NCBI RefSeq assembly: GCF_003148845.1
Contig: NZ_QGHA01000012.1
Location: 1-64,000 of the forward strand
DNA from: Mucilaginibacter oryzae
GTDB lineage: Bacteria > Bacteroidota > Bacteroidia > Sphingobacteriales > Sphingobacteriaceae
Direction of reading: 5' to 3'
Length of the DNA: 64,000 nucleotides
Part shown: positions 34,211 to 43,127 of the stretch, piece by piece
How the letters are laid out: every line of letters begins with the position of its first letter
How positions within the stretch are numbered: position 1 is the first letter of the stretch
The notes under the pieces: model-generated
What the model saw: the letters and a program-made list of their open reading frames with translations, nothing else
Database searches by the model: none
Told to the model about the DNA's origin: nothing
Program-made: the position numbers and the translations under genes

Positions 34211-35794
34211 TCAACGTTGTTCATCAAAAGTAGCCAACAGGTTTACATTTGGATCAATTTTAATCTCTGTTGGCCTGGCCTTCATTTTATAGTGAACGGT
34301 AGTTGATTTATCTTTTACCGTAAGCGTCTGCAACTCGCCGTCTATCCCGATTTCTAAGGGGAAGTGGTAAATATAGTCCTGGTTTTGCAGTACATTGATG
34401 GCAAGGCTGCCTGTTTTATCATCCCATGTCCAGGCAACAGTTAGTTTGGGATGCCCGGCCGTGTGGAGCCATTGTGTAAAAAACTGTTTCAGGTCTTTAC
34501 CGCTCGTTTGCTCCATTACCCGCCTCAGGTCGTCTGTGTTGGCATTGCCTCCCTGGTATTTAACGTAATAGTTATGTACACTTTTCCAAAAAATATCGTC
34601 GCCCAGTTTTCGCCTGAGCATGTGCAATACCCAGCCTCCTTTTTCATAGCTATTGGCGTTCAGTAACTGCATGTAATTGGTTTTAACCGCGGTGTCAACA
34701 ACCGGGGTCAGGCGGTTCTGTTCAAATTTGATCACTTTTTTCCTGTCGGCAATAAGTCTTTTTTTCAGGGTATCTGCGCCGTATTTATTTTCAAGATACA
34801 GGTTAGTCATGTAGGTTGCGAACCCTTCGCTTAGCCACAGGTGACCGAAGCTTTTTTCGCTGGCACCGTCGCCAAACCATTGGTGGGCTATTTCGTGCGC
34901 CATCAGCTCTTCTATGCCGGGCGCACTAACCGATTCTTCGAAATAAAATATAGCGCTCGCGTTTTCCATGCCGCCAAATATGGTTTTTGATTGCACGTTT
35001 GCCAGCTTTTCATAGCTGTATGGGCCAACATTTTTGATAAAATAGGGTAAAATATCTTTAGCTACCGCGTAGTTTTTAAACCCGGTTTCTTTGTTCTCCG
35101 GGAATACATAGGTAAATACCGGGATCCCGTTAACATCTCCGGGGTGATCGATAGCAAATTCGGCCACACCGATAACCATTACCTTGGTGGGTAGGGCTAC
35201 GGTTTCAACCCATTGGGTGAGTTTCATTTTTCCGGGAAGCTGTTTTTCGTCGGTTTTTAATCCGTTCGATACCACGTCGTAATGATCAGGCGCGGTAACA
35301 ATAAAGTCAACCGGCGCTTTATCTGCAATGTTATCCACACAAGGCAACCAGTTATGCGCGCGGTTAGGCCAGTTATCGCCAAAAAAAGTACGGTGACCAA
35401 AAGCGTTTGTTGATATAATTAACCCATCGGCCGGCACGCCGCTGTAGGTGATGGTGTAATTGCGGGTGTTGCCTCTTAGCGCATGGGTGTTAATTTTTAG
35501 TTGTTCCTCATCCTGCGTAAAGTTTACCGGTTTCCCGTTTTCTGTTACAGCCGATACCAGCATGCCCTTTCCTTCAGCATTCTTTTTTACCAGGTCGAAG
35601 TTAACGGTGGCGGTATTGGCTAAAAACTTAGCGGTGATTGTAGCCTTGCCTTCAATATGATTATCGGCATCATTTAGTTTAATCTCAAAGGTGTAATGTT
35701 TAACATCAATAGGGGCACCGGGTACCTGGGCAAAGGCCGGAATGGTAAAAAAAATTGTTGTTAACGAAAAAAGAACGGGAAAAATCCTGCGCAT
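34211..35794 (-). CDS. Periplasmic M1-family zinc aminopeptidase
   Basis: Gluzincin with the M1 layout: exopeptidase motif GGMENAS, zinc motif HEIAHQWFGD, then exactly 18 residues to E in LSEGFATYM. A C-terminal helical region includes MEQTSGKDLKQFFTQWLHTAGHPKL. The frame opens at 35878, but ATG at 35794 (MRRIFPVLFSLTTIFF...PAFAQ) starts a clean signal peptide, so I prefer it (~527 residues). It probably trims peptides in the periplasm. It is separated by 88 bases from the gene at 35883-36806; the two may share a transcript. Confidence 0.9.
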   Translation of the reverse strand: MRRIFPVLFSLTTIFFTIPAFAQVPGAPIDVKHYTFEIKLNDADNHIEGKATITAKFLANTATVNFDLVKKNAEGKGMLVSAVTENGKPVNFTQDEEQLKINTHALRGNTRNYTITYSGVPADGLIISTNAFGHRTFFGDNWPNRAHNWLPCVDNIADKAPVDFIVTAPDHYDVVSNGLKTDEKQLPGKMKLTQWVETVALPTKVMVIGVAEFAIDHPGDVNGIPVFTYVFPENKETGFKNYAVAKDILPYFIKNVGPYSYEKLANVQSKTIFGGMENASAIFYFEESVSAPGIEELMAHEIAHQWFGDGASEKSFGHLWLSEGFATYMTNLYLENKYGADTLKKRLIADRKKVIKFEQNRLTPVVDTAVKTNYMQLLNANSYEKGGWVLHMLRRKLGDDIFWKSVHNYYVKYQGGNANTDDLRRVMEQTSGKDLKQFFTQWLHTAGHPKLTVAWTWDDKTGSLAINVLQNQDYIYHFPLEIGIDGELQTLTVKDKSTTVHYKMKARPTEIKIDPNVNLLATFDEQR

Positions 35795-35882
35795 AAGCTT
35801 CCTCAAAATTGAATTGTACGGCAACAAAGCTAATAAAAACAGGCTTTTACTGCCTTTGCGCCATACTTGTTTTTTCAAATAA

Positions 35883-36806
35883 CTAAAAAGTTATATTGAC
35901 CCCGGTGGTAAATAAAAAATAAAGGCCATCCATTTTTGAGTTGCTTACATAATCAACCTGGTTAAACGGCTTGATAAGATAGGGGGTAAACAAGAGCTGA
36001 ATTTTATTGATGTTGTAGGTTACCGGTAACGAACCGCTAAAGGCCAGTAACTTATATTGTCTTACCTCGCGTTGGTTTTGTTGTGTTACAGTTTGGGTAA
36101 TAATGGTTTGTTTGGGCTGATTCGGAAACAGGATGTTGATAGGGGTTTGACTCTGCGGAACATCCACCGAGCGGGTAACCTGCGATTCGGTGTAATAGGT
36201 TTGATAAAAAGATTGTGTACCGGCATACAGCGTAGCGGTAGGAGTAACCTTCAGTCCGCTTTTTTGATCGGTACCGGTTTTCAGCGCGAAAATTTCTTTA
36301 GATAGCTCGGCTGTGTTTACCACGTCATTACTATTGTTTTTGTTAAAACGGTAGCTTATGCCAGCCGTTAACTTTACAACGTCGTCAGGATTGGCATATA
36401 ATTGTCCATCCAGGGTGGCATTAAACGACGATAGGATAATAGGGCTGCTCGCGGTAATAAAATATTTGGTTGCCGATACGTTACCACCATAGTACCGTTT
36501 AGCGTCAAAGGCGAAAACGTACCCGGGTGTAACACTTAGCCCCTCGGTGCCTGATTTTGAACCGTTTAAATCAAAATAGCCTATCGCACTAATAAAGAGG
36601 CCTTGCTTGCTAACCAGTGTTAGCGATGGCAATAACACAGGTACACTACTTTCATCACGACGGCCAGCATAAGTGAGATTTGAGAGATACTGAACACCCG
36701 CGTTTACAAACAGTTGTTTAGTTTTTGCTACCGTATCTGTTTTTTGCTGAGCAAATGCAGCAGGCCCGGCCAAAGCCAGTAACAGGAAAAGTTTAAGTTT
36801 TTTCAT
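35883..36806 (-). CDS. Predicted outer-membrane protein, unknown family
   Basis: From ATG at 36806 the protein (~307 residues) has a signal peptide MKKLKLFLLLALAGPAAFAQQ and then alternating beta-strand-like segments (VSKQGLFISAIGYFDLNGS, YFITASSPIILSSFNATLDGQLYA, LFTPYLIKPFNQVDYVSN). It ends GLYFLFTTGVNITF, an aromatic C-terminus as in outer-membrane barrels. The frame's first start at 36842 would overlap the terminator hairpin. I cannot name a family. It follows the Thr/Ala-rich gene across a terminator. Confidence 0.68.
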   Translation of the reverse strand: MKKLKLFLLLALAGPAAFAQQKTDTVAKTKQLFVNAGVQYLSNLTYAGRRDESSVPVLLPSLTLVSKQGLFISAIGYFDLNGSKSGTEGLSVTPGYVFAFDAKRYYGGNVSATKYFITASSPIILSSFNATLDGQLYANPDDVVKLTAGISYRFNKNNSNDVVNTAELSKEIFALKTGTDQKSGLKVTPTATLYAGTQSFYQTYYTESQVTRSVDVPQSQTPINILFPNQPKQTIITQTVTQQNQREVRQYKLLAFSGSLPVTYNINKIQLLFTPYLIKPFNQVDYVSNSKMDGLYFLFTTGVNITF

Positions 36807-36836
36807 AGCGAGGGGATAATAAAAAAAGGTCCGGAT

Positions 36837-36868
36837 AATCAAAAAGGCCGGTTCCGGCCTTTTTGATT
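36837..36868 (-). terminator. Perfect terminator hairpin
   Basis: AATCAAAAAGGCC (36837-36849) pairs with GGCCTTTTTGATT (36856-36868). It ends the low-complexity gene at 36888-37631 and sits 31 bases before the start of the next gene. Confidence 0.85.
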
Positions 36869-36887
36869 TAGTTGTATGTTAACGATA

Positions 36888-37631
36888 TTACTGTTTGGTA
36901 GCGCTCAGTTTGGATGAACCGCTGCCTGATGTTTTAACAGTCACTGTTTTTTTACCCACTTTAGCGGCAGTATTTGAAGAACCGCTACCTGAAACGGCCG
37001 ACCTTAAACTTTTTGCGCTAACAGCTGTATTGCCTGAACTGTTAAGGTTGCCGGATGAAGTAACGCTTACATTTTTGCTGATATTATCAATGCCATTACC
37101 CGCAGCAACAACTGTATTACCGGCTGTGGTAGTAGCACCTGCTCTTAAAGCGGCGGCATTAGTGCTCACTTTTTCGGAAGTGTTAGCGGCAACACCTTCG
37201 GTAGTGTTTAACGCTTTTTGTCCGGTTGTTGTAACGCCAGTTGTATTCAGGTTGCCTGTAGCGTTTGTGTTGCTGTTAACGCCAGCCTGTGCTGCTGTTG
37301 AACCGGCAGTGGCGTTCACTGTTGAAGTTACGCCGGTACTTACATTTGCAGTCTGGTTAACGGCTGTACCAGCTACAGCCTGGTTTGTTGTAGCCTGTGT
37401 TTGGGCCGCTGTACGTGCAGCCACATTTTGGGCCTGAGTTGCAGCCTGGTTAGTTACCGTAGAAGTAGTATTAACAGCTTTTTGCGCTATAGAAGCCGCG
37501 TTAACTGTTGGAGTAGCCACTTTGGTGGCAATTTTTGTTGCTGTTGTTGCACCAATATTAACCTGTGCCGAACTAACTTTAAAGGCAAATAATGCCGCGG
37601 TAAATAATACCGGTTTCATTAAACTTTTCAT
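36888..37631 (-). CDS. Secreted low-complexity Thr/Ala/Asn/Val-rich protein
   Basis: A signal peptide (about 1-22, ending VSSAQ) leads into ~225 residues made almost only of T, A, N, V, S, G, Q and K, with no Trp, Tyr, Phe or Cys. Loose repeats such as ATTATKIATKVATPTV and QAATQAQNVAARTAAQTQ recur. The C-terminus is Ser/Gly/Lys-rich (KTSGSGSSKLSATKQ). It is predicted to be disordered or an extended surface fibre. No family recognised. The antisense frame over it (36895-37437) is a by-product of the low complexity. Confidence 0.65.
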   Translation of the reverse strand: MKSLMKPVLFTAALFAFKVSSAQVNIGATTATKIATKVATPTVNAASIAQKAVNTTSTVTNQAATQAQNVAARTAAQTQATTNQAVAGTAVNQTANVSTGVTSTVNATAGSTAAQAGVNSNTNATGNLNTTGVTTTGQKALNTTEGVAANTSEKVSTNAAALRAGATTTAGNTVVAAGNGIDNISKNVSVTSSGNLNSSGNTAVSAKSLRSAVSGSGSSNTAAKVGKKTVTVKTSGSGSSKLSATKQ

Positions 37632-37825
37632 GGTCTAAATATTTAGTTACTAATACATTACGGGATGCCATCGGCTTTCCCGCTTGTCTGTAGTACTAAA
37701 TCAAACCAAATGCCACTGCATCGCCAATGACTTTTTCATGACTTTTAAACACATAGGGTGTGGAATTGTGTATCATAAATTATACACTTGTTCACTTTGT
37801 TCATCAGCCGCTTTTGCAAATCAAA

Positions 37826-37851
37826 ACGCCGCTTGTTTTGGCAAGCGGCGT
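37826..37851 (-). terminator. Terminator behind ffh and the small membrane peptide
   Basis: A perfect 10-bp stem ACGCCGCTTG/CAAGCGGCGT with a 6-base loop; on the minus strand it is followed by TTTGATTT. It lies 26 bases after the stop of the 47-residue peptide gene. Confidence 0.75.
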
Positions 37852-37876
37852 TCTTATTCATTCGGAGGCGTATAAT

Positions 37877-38020
37877 TTATGGGGTTAATCCCCGGTCATC
37901 TTCTGCCATTAGTAAAAAGCCATATAGCATTAGCCCTGATATAATCAACAATATGCTGAAAAATGCTACTACCATGCGAATAACCGTTTTTCTCGAAATA
38001 TTCACCTGCATTTTCAGCAT
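37877..38020 (-). CDS. 47-residue single-span membrane peptide downstream of ffh
   Basis: Too short for usual gene calls. ATG at 38020 lies 8 bases behind the ffh stop (38029) on the same strand; a second ATG at 38011 is an alternative start. The peptide has a basic N-terminus (MLKMQVNISRKTVIRM), one ~22-residue hydrophobic helix (VVAFFSILLIISGLMLYGFLLM) and an acidic end (AEDDRGLTP), so N-in/C-out is expected. The position before the terminator at 37826-37851 supports cotranscription with ffh. Function unknown; a link to membrane targeting is only suggested by context. Confidence 0.55.
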   Translation of the reverse strand: MLKMQVNISRKTVIRMVVAFFSILLIISGLMLYGFLLMAEDDRGLTP

Positions 38021-38028
38021 CTCAGGGA

Positions 38029-39357
38029 TTACATCTTCGGCATCCGGCGCATCATGTTGGCCATAGCTGCCGGGTTGCTCATTTGTTTCATCACTTTTTT
38101 CATATCGTCAAACTGCTTCATTAAGCGGTTAACCTCCTGGATATCCGTTCCCGATCCTTTGGCTATACGGTTACGGCGACTTTGGTTGATGGTTTCAGGA
38201 TTAGCCTTTTCAAATGGCGTCATGGATTGGATAATGGCCTCGATAGCTTTAAAGGCATTGTCATCAACCTCTACATCCTTCATCATTTTGCCCACGCCCG
38301 GTATCATGCCCATCAGATCTTTCATGTTACCCATTTTTTTGATCTGCTGGATCTGGCCGTAAAAGTCGTTAAAGTCGAATTTGTTTTTGCGGATCTTTTT
38401 CTGGAGTTCGGCGGCCTCTTTTTCATCAAACTGCTGTTGCGCACGTTCCACCAATGAAACCACGTCGCCCATGCCCAAAATTCTCGATGCCATACGATCG
38501 GGGTGGAAAACGTCCAGCGCTTCCATCTTCTCGCCGGTACCGATAAATTTAATCGGCTTGTTCACTACCGATTTAATAGACAGCGCCGCGCCACCGCGGG
38601 TATCACCATCTAATTTGGTTAATACCACACCTGTAAAGTCCAAACGGTCATTAAACACTTTGGCTGTGTTCACCGCGTCCTGACCGGTCATCGAATCTAC
38701 CACAAACAGGATTTCATGAGGTTTAACTGCAGATTTAACCTGCTCAATCTCCACCATCATGGCCTCATCGATAGCTAAACGACCGGCGGTATCGATGATC
38801 ACCACATTTTGGCCGTTCTGTTTAGCCAATGCTATACCTTCGCGGGCAATAGCAACCGGATCTTTCGATTCGCGGTTGGCATAAACCGGTACACCAATCT
38901 GCTGGCCCAATACTTCCAGCTGATCGATAGCAGCCGGGCGGTAAATATCATCGGCAACCAGTAATGGTTTTTTATTGCGCTGTGTTTTTAAGTAGTTAGC
39001 CAGTTTACCGGTAAAAGTAGTTTTACCGGCACCATTTAAACCCGCTATCAGGATAATGGTAGGGGTGGCCGGGAAATTAAGATCGGCTGTGGTACCGCCC
39101 ATCAAAGCGGTAAGCTCATCATTCATGAGCTTGGTAAGCAGCTGGCCCGGCGAAATTGATGTTAATACATTGGCGCCAAGCGCTTTTTGCCTCACATCAT
39201 CGGTAAATGCTTTGGCGGTTTTATAGTTTACGTCGGCATCAAGAAGGGCCTTGCGGATTTCCTTCATGGTTTCGGCCACGTTTATTTCTGTTATTGTTCC
39301 CTGCCCCTTCAGGACTTTAAACGCCCTGTCGAGTTTATCCGAAAGATTTTCAAACAT
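38029..39357 (-). CDS. ffh: Signal recognition particle GTPase Ffh
   Basis: Ffh binds signal peptides and 4.5S RNA and docks on FtsY for membrane insertion. NG-domain: P-loop GLNGAGKTTFTGKLA, DTAGRLAID, TKLDGDTRGGAALS and FIGTGEKMEALDVFHPDRMASRILGMGD. The Met-rich M-domain has RIAKGSGTDIQEVNRLMKQFDDM (RNA-binding) and ends NPAAMANMMRRMPKM. The 442 residues are of standard length. A TACCTTTG -7 box lies upstream at 39393-39400. Confidence 0.97.
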   Translation of the reverse strand: MFENLSDKLDRAFKVLKGQGTITEINVAETMKEIRKALLDADVNYKTAKAFTDDVRQKALGANVLTSISPGQLLTKLMNDELTALMGGTTADLNFPATPTIILIAGLNGAGKTTFTGKLANYLKTQRNKKPLLVADDIYRPAAIDQLEVLGQQIGVPVYANRESKDPVAIAREGIALAKQNGQNVVIIDTAGRLAIDEAMMVEIEQVKSAVKPHEILFVVDSMTGQDAVNTAKVFNDRLDFTGVVLTKLDGDTRGGAALSIKSVVNKPIKFIGTGEKMEALDVFHPDRMASRILGMGDVVSLVERAQQQFDEKEAAELQKKIRKNKFDFNDFYGQIQQIKKMGNMKDLMGMIPGVGKMMKDVEVDDNAFKAIEAIIQSMTPFEKANPETINQSRRNRIAKGSGTDIQEVNRLMKQFDDMKKVMKQMSNPAAMANMMRRMPKM

Positions 39358-39392
39358 TATATTAAAAAACTTTAATCTTTTTTATAAGGATA

Positions 39393-39400
39393 CAAAGGTA
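39393..39400 (-). promoter_or_regulatory. -7 box (TACCTTTG) of ffh
   Basis: An exact match to TAnnTTTG on the minus strand, 36-43 bases before the ffh ATG, with a TTGA about 21 bases further upstream as possible -33 element. Confidence 0.5.
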
Positions 39401-39503
39401 TGATTTTGAACTATATTAACTCAATTAGTTGGCAGAATAGATGGGGTGAAATTGCTTTATGCAGAAATGATAAGAATACCTTGTCACAAAGAAATTGTCA
39501 AAG

Positions 39504-39580
39504 ACGTCATTGCGAGAAGCAATTGCAAACCATACAGGGCGTACCAGCTTCCGTGCGATTGCTTCGTACCGCAATGACGT
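39504..39580. repeat. GTCATTGCG inverted repeat (REP-like)
   Basis: ACGTCATTGCG (39504-39514) and CGCAATGACGT (39570-39580) are exact reverse complements; inside, AGAAGCAATTGC and GCGATTGCTTCG also pair largely. This ~77-base element sits in the gap between the ffh promoter region and the end of the response-regulator gene. Similar GTCATTGCGAG palindromes are widespread dispersed repeats in several bacterial phyla. Confidence 0.65.
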
Positions 39581-39597
39581 TATTTCCCTTGTTAAGG

Positions 39598-40296
39598 TTA
39601 ATATATCAACTTATACCCCCGCCCCCGAATATTCAAAATATTTACCGAAGGGTCTTCCTTCAGGTACCGCCTTAGCTTGGTGATAAACACATCCAGGCTG
39701 CGCCCGCTAAAATAATCATCGTTTTGCCATAAGTTCAGTAATAACTCGTTCCTGTCAAGTAAACGGTTTTTATTCATGATAAGCAGATTTAATATTTCAC
39801 TTTCGCGGGTGGTAAGTGCGCGGCGGTTTCCCTCCAAAACCAGCTCGCCTTGCGGGTAATAAAACAGATACCGTCCTATTGCTGTATTACCTGTACCGGC
39901 TTGTTTAGTTATCAATAATCGGTTTTTACTTAATAAAGCACGGATGCGTATAATCAATTCCTCCAAACTGAAAGGCTTTTTCAGATAGTCGTTGCCGCCG
40001 CTTTCAAAGCCCTCAACCACATCCTGCGGTAATGAGCGTGATGTTAAAAATATGACAGGCAGTTCGGTATCCACATTCCTGATCTGTCGCGCCAGGTCAA
40101 AGCCGCTGCCATCAGGCAGCATCACATCAAGCACAATAATATCCGGCTTGTTACTGAAATAAATAGTCCGGGCGGTAATAATGGTATCGGCCAACACAAC
40201 ATCAAAGCCGCGCGATTGCAGGCTTTCCTGAACAATTTCGGCCAGTACGGGTTCGTCTTCAACCAATAATACTTTGATGCTTTTTATATCGGCCAT
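39598..40296 (-). CDS. OmpR/PhoB-family response regulator
   Basis: The receiver domain (about 1-120) has EDEP (acidic pocket), DIIVLDVMLPDGSGFD (phospho-acceptor Asp near residue 55), FLTSRS and YLKKPFSLEEL. A winged-helix DNA-binding domain (about 135-232) ends SLDVFITKLRRYLKEDPSVNILNIRGRGYKLIY. It overlaps the end of the upstream kinase gene by 13 bases, so the pair is translationally coupled. The stimulus is unknown. Confidence 0.93.
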   Translation of the reverse strand: MADIKSIKVLLVEDEPVLAEIVQESLQSRGFDVVLADTIITARTIYFSNKPDIIVLDVMLPDGSGFDLARQIRNVDTELPVIFLTSRSLPQDVVEGFESGGNDYLKKPFSLEELIIRIRALLSKNRLLITKQAGTGNTAIGRYLFYYPQGELVLEGNRRALTTRESEILNLLIMNKNRLLDRNELLLNLWQNDDYFSGRSLDVFITKLRRYLKEDPSVNILNIRGRGYKLIY

Positions 40297-41795
40297 GCTA
40301 AATTAACTGTTGTTCCTTTATCTGGTTCGCTTTCAATTTTGCACCAGCCGCTGTGCCGCTCTACTATGCTTTTTACATAGCTTAAGCCCAGGCCATGGCC
40401 TTTTACTTTGTGCTTTCCGGTGGGTACCCGGTAAAACTTTTCAAAAACCAGCGGCAGATCATTAGCGGCTATACCTACGCCATCATCTGTTACAGCGATG
40501 ATTAAAAAGTTATTCTTTAGGCTTACATGAACGTTTATGTACATATCTCCATCCTTTGAATATTTCACCGCATTATCGATAATATTATTGATCGCATGCT
40601 GAAAATACAGCCTGTCGGCTTTAACTATCGATAAGCCTGTGCTGTTGTTATAAAGCCAATGTATTTTTTTACCAGGCAGAGCGGATGTGTTGGTTAGCAG
40701 GTATTGTATTTCGGTATCAATATTAACGGGTTCGGGTTTGATATTGAACCCGCTGTTTTCATGCACGGCTATGTTTAGTACCTTATCCACCAAAGCGGAT
40801 AATTTATCCAGTTCATTTTTGGAATGGGAGAGGTAGCGTTGGGTTCGGGTGGGATCATTGAGCACACCGAAGCCGCTCAATGCCTCAATAGCCGCCGAAG
40901 CCGTGGCAATAGGAGTTTTAAATTCATGGGTAATGTTACCGATGAAATCATTTTTTATGGCTGACAGCCGTTTCTCCCGCAACAATAGCCTTAATAAATA
41001 GATGAGGCTAAATGCCACAACAGCGATAAGCAATAACGAACCTGCAAACATATAACCCGTCCGCGCTATCACGTAAGTAAAGGGGTTGCTGAACAATGCC
41101 CGTACAAATTGCTGTTTAGAGTTCTGTTGATAGGTAGGATAAGATTTGGTGATGATAGGAAATTTATCCAGCAATTTTTTATCAAAATGGCTTCTGTTAA
41201 AAGTGCTGTCTCTCTCTCGTAAATAAAACCCGAAGGGAATATTGATGCCCCGCTCATTAAGATACTTTTTTAGTACCGGTCTTAACCTAACTGTGTCAAA
41301 ATCATATTTACTTACCTCATCAACCATAAATGCGCCCAGATTTTGGGTGCGGTAGTAAACTATGTGGTTTTGAAGATCTTCGGTGCGCAAATTATAGGCA
41401 AAGCGTTTGGCAATTACCCATTTAAAAGCAGTATCGCCTGGCATCACAGCTTTATTAATTTCTCTGAAACTCACCGACGAAAACTTAAATGCGTCTTTAA
41501 GTCTGTGCGCGTTCGCTATGGTATAGATCTGCCCGTTCTTCGTACTATCCCATTTGCTGGTTATCCTAAACTCTGAGGTATCCATCAGGTGTTTTGCAAT
41601 AAGCATTTGTATAGTATCGCAACGTAAACTAAACTCTTTTTTTAGCGCATCTTCAAAAGCCATATTCACTTCCTTTTCAAATGTGGCCTGGTTTACGGCG
41701 TAGTAATTTTTCACCCAGTAAAATTGGAGTAGCAGCACCATGGCAATAGCACTGGCGCAGATAACAATTATCAACCGGGCATTTTTCTGCATCAT
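40284..41795 (-). CDS. Membrane sensor histidine kinase
   Basis: Two membrane helices (about 8-28 and 250-272) bracket a ~220-residue extracytoplasmic sensor domain. The cytoplasmic part has the H-box FIGNITHEFKTPIATASA, N-box NNIIDNAVKYSKDG, G1 DDGVGIAANDLP, F-box FEKFYR and G2 GHGLGLSYVKSIVERH. No HAMP domain is seen. ATG at 41795 or 41792 is chosen rather than TTG at 41798. The partner regulator overlaps its 3' end. Confidence 0.92.
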   Translation of the reverse strand: MMQKNARLIIVICASAIAMVLLLQFYWVKNYYAVNQATFEKEVNMAFEDALKKEFSLRCDTIQMLIAKHLMDTSEFRITSKWDSTKNGQIYTIANAHRLKDAFKFSSVSFREINKAVMPGDTAFKWVIAKRFAYNLRTEDLQNHIVYYRTQNLGAFMVDEVSKYDFDTVRLRPVLKKYLNERGINIPFGFYLRERDSTFNRSHFDKKLLDKFPIITKSYPTYQQNSKQQFVRALFSNPFTYVIARTGYMFAGSLLLIAVVAFSLIYLLRLLLREKRLSAIKNDFIGNITHEFKTPIATASAAIEALSGFGVLNDPTRTQRYLSHSKNELDKLSALVDKVLNIAVHENSGFNIKPEPVNIDTEIQYLLTNTSALPGKKIHWLYNNSTGLSIVKADRLYFQHAINNIIDNAVKYSKDGDMYINVHVSLKNNFLIIAVTDDGVGIAANDLPLVFEKFYRVPTGKHKVKGHGLGLSYVKSIVERHSGWCKIESEPDKGTTVNLAWPI

Positions 41796-41918
41796 CAAAT
41801 GTAAAACATCGGTTTTAAAAGCAGCCTGCCGTTAACATAATATAACGTTAGTTAACCCGGCCGATAACACGGTTTTATTTTCCGGTACAGCACTTTTGTG
41901 GGATAATCTATACAAGCA

Positions 41919-43121
41919 ATGAAAAAAATCCTATCCTTTGTTTTATCTGCCCTTTGTTTTTCGGCAACGGCACAATCAAGCTTAAACACCGGTGATGTTA
42001 TGCCTGCTATCACTATCAGTCCCGTCATTAATGCCCCGGTTACAAAAATCAATTTTATGGGCAAGGCCCGTACCCCATTTTATATTTTAAACTTCTGGGG
42101 TACCTGGTGCAGCCCCTGCATCCCCGAAATGGACGCCCTCGCCAAACTACAAAAAGCCAACGAAGGGCGTGTGCAGATCATCGGTATTTCGAATGATCCG
42201 GTTAATCGTTTGAAAAAGTATGTTAACAAAAAACCTTCAACATTATGGCTGGCCAGTGATACATCTTTCTTTTTATATAAAGCGTTCGGCTTTTCATATG
42301 TAGGGCAGGCAGCTATTATTAACAGCAAGCACCAGGTGGTTGCGCTTGTAAAAACAGATTCGGTTAACCAGCGGTTGATCGATAAACTAATTAGTGGGAA
42401 ACCGCTTAAATCATCGGCTGAATTAAAGGGTTTGCCGGTAATTACCCATAATGATGTATTTGGCGTAGACAGTACTTTGTCTGAAAGTTTTACCCTCCGG
42501 GGTTATATGGCCGGTCAACAAACCATGGGTAAGCATTATTTAAACGCTCCGTACCTTGGCCGGAGGGTAAGTTATATGAATGTTTGTGCCGAACTTTTAT
42601 ATAAGGAAGCCTTCGGTATCACATCGCCAAAACAAGTTTTATATGAAGTTGACGAAAAAGCGGTTTGTGATTTTGATAATAAAGCTACCCGCTATTGTCT
42701 CGACCTGTTGGTTAAACCTGAAGATAAAGACAGCCTGTATAGTATTATGCAAAGAAAGCTATTGGGGACATTACCTATAAAAGCCCGAATAACTGAAAAA
42801 GTTATACCCGTTTATGTTTTGAAAACAAACCCGGCACAAAAGCTTAATTTTAACATATCTACCCAAAGCAAAACGGACTACAGCTTTAACGGTAATGGTT
42901 ATGATGGCATTGCCGTAACCTTAGAAAGCTTCGCCACAAATTATTTAAGCAATGAGTTTGACCTGCCGGTAGTTGATGAAACCGGGCTGAAAGAGAAATA
43001 CGATATCAAAACCATGGCAGATATGAGTACGCGTGGAGCAGTGCTGCAGTCTGTAAACAAACTCGGCCTTGTGTTGAGCAAGGCCGGGCGTAAAATGAAA
43101 GTATTGGTGTTTTACAAATAA
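41919..43121 (+). CDS. Exported thioredoxin-like (TlpA) protein fused to DUF3738
   Basis: A signal peptide (MKKILSFVLSALCFSATAQ) precedes a TlpA-like thioredoxin domain with the redox pair in WGTWCSPCIPEMD. From about residue 170 a DUF3738 domain follows, recognisable by the closing block DLPVVDETGLKEKYDI, which is the hallmark of that family. The thioredoxin part should reduce or isomerise disulfides in the periplasm; DUF3738 is common in soil Acidobacteria and Bacteroidota but its function is unknown. The gene is divergent from the two-component genes. Confidence 0.87.
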   Translation: MKKILSFVLSALCFSATAQSSLNTGDVMPAITISPVINAPVTKINFMGKARTPFYILNFWGTWCSPCIPEMDALAKLQKANEGRVQIIGISNDPVNRLKKYVNKKPSTLWLASDTSFFLYKAFGFSYVGQAAIINSKHQVVALVKTDSVNQRLIDKLISGKPLKSSAELKGLPVITHNDVFGVDSTLSESFTLRGYMAGQQTMGKHYLNAPYLGRRVSYMNVCAELLYKEAFGITSPKQVLYEVDEKAVCDFDNKATRYCLDLLVKPEDKDSLYSIMQRKLLGTLPIKARITEKVIPVYVLKTNPAQKLNFNISTQSKTDYSFNGNGYDGIAVTLESFATNYLSNEFDLPVVDETGLKEKYDIKTMADMSTRGAVLQSVNKLGLVLSKAGRKMKVLVFYK

Positions 43122-43127
43122 TAACCT

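Noticed and set aside
36895..37437. 180-residue antisense frame (Val/Leu/Ala-rich)
   Set aside because: By-product of the low-complexity gene on the other strand; no start context.
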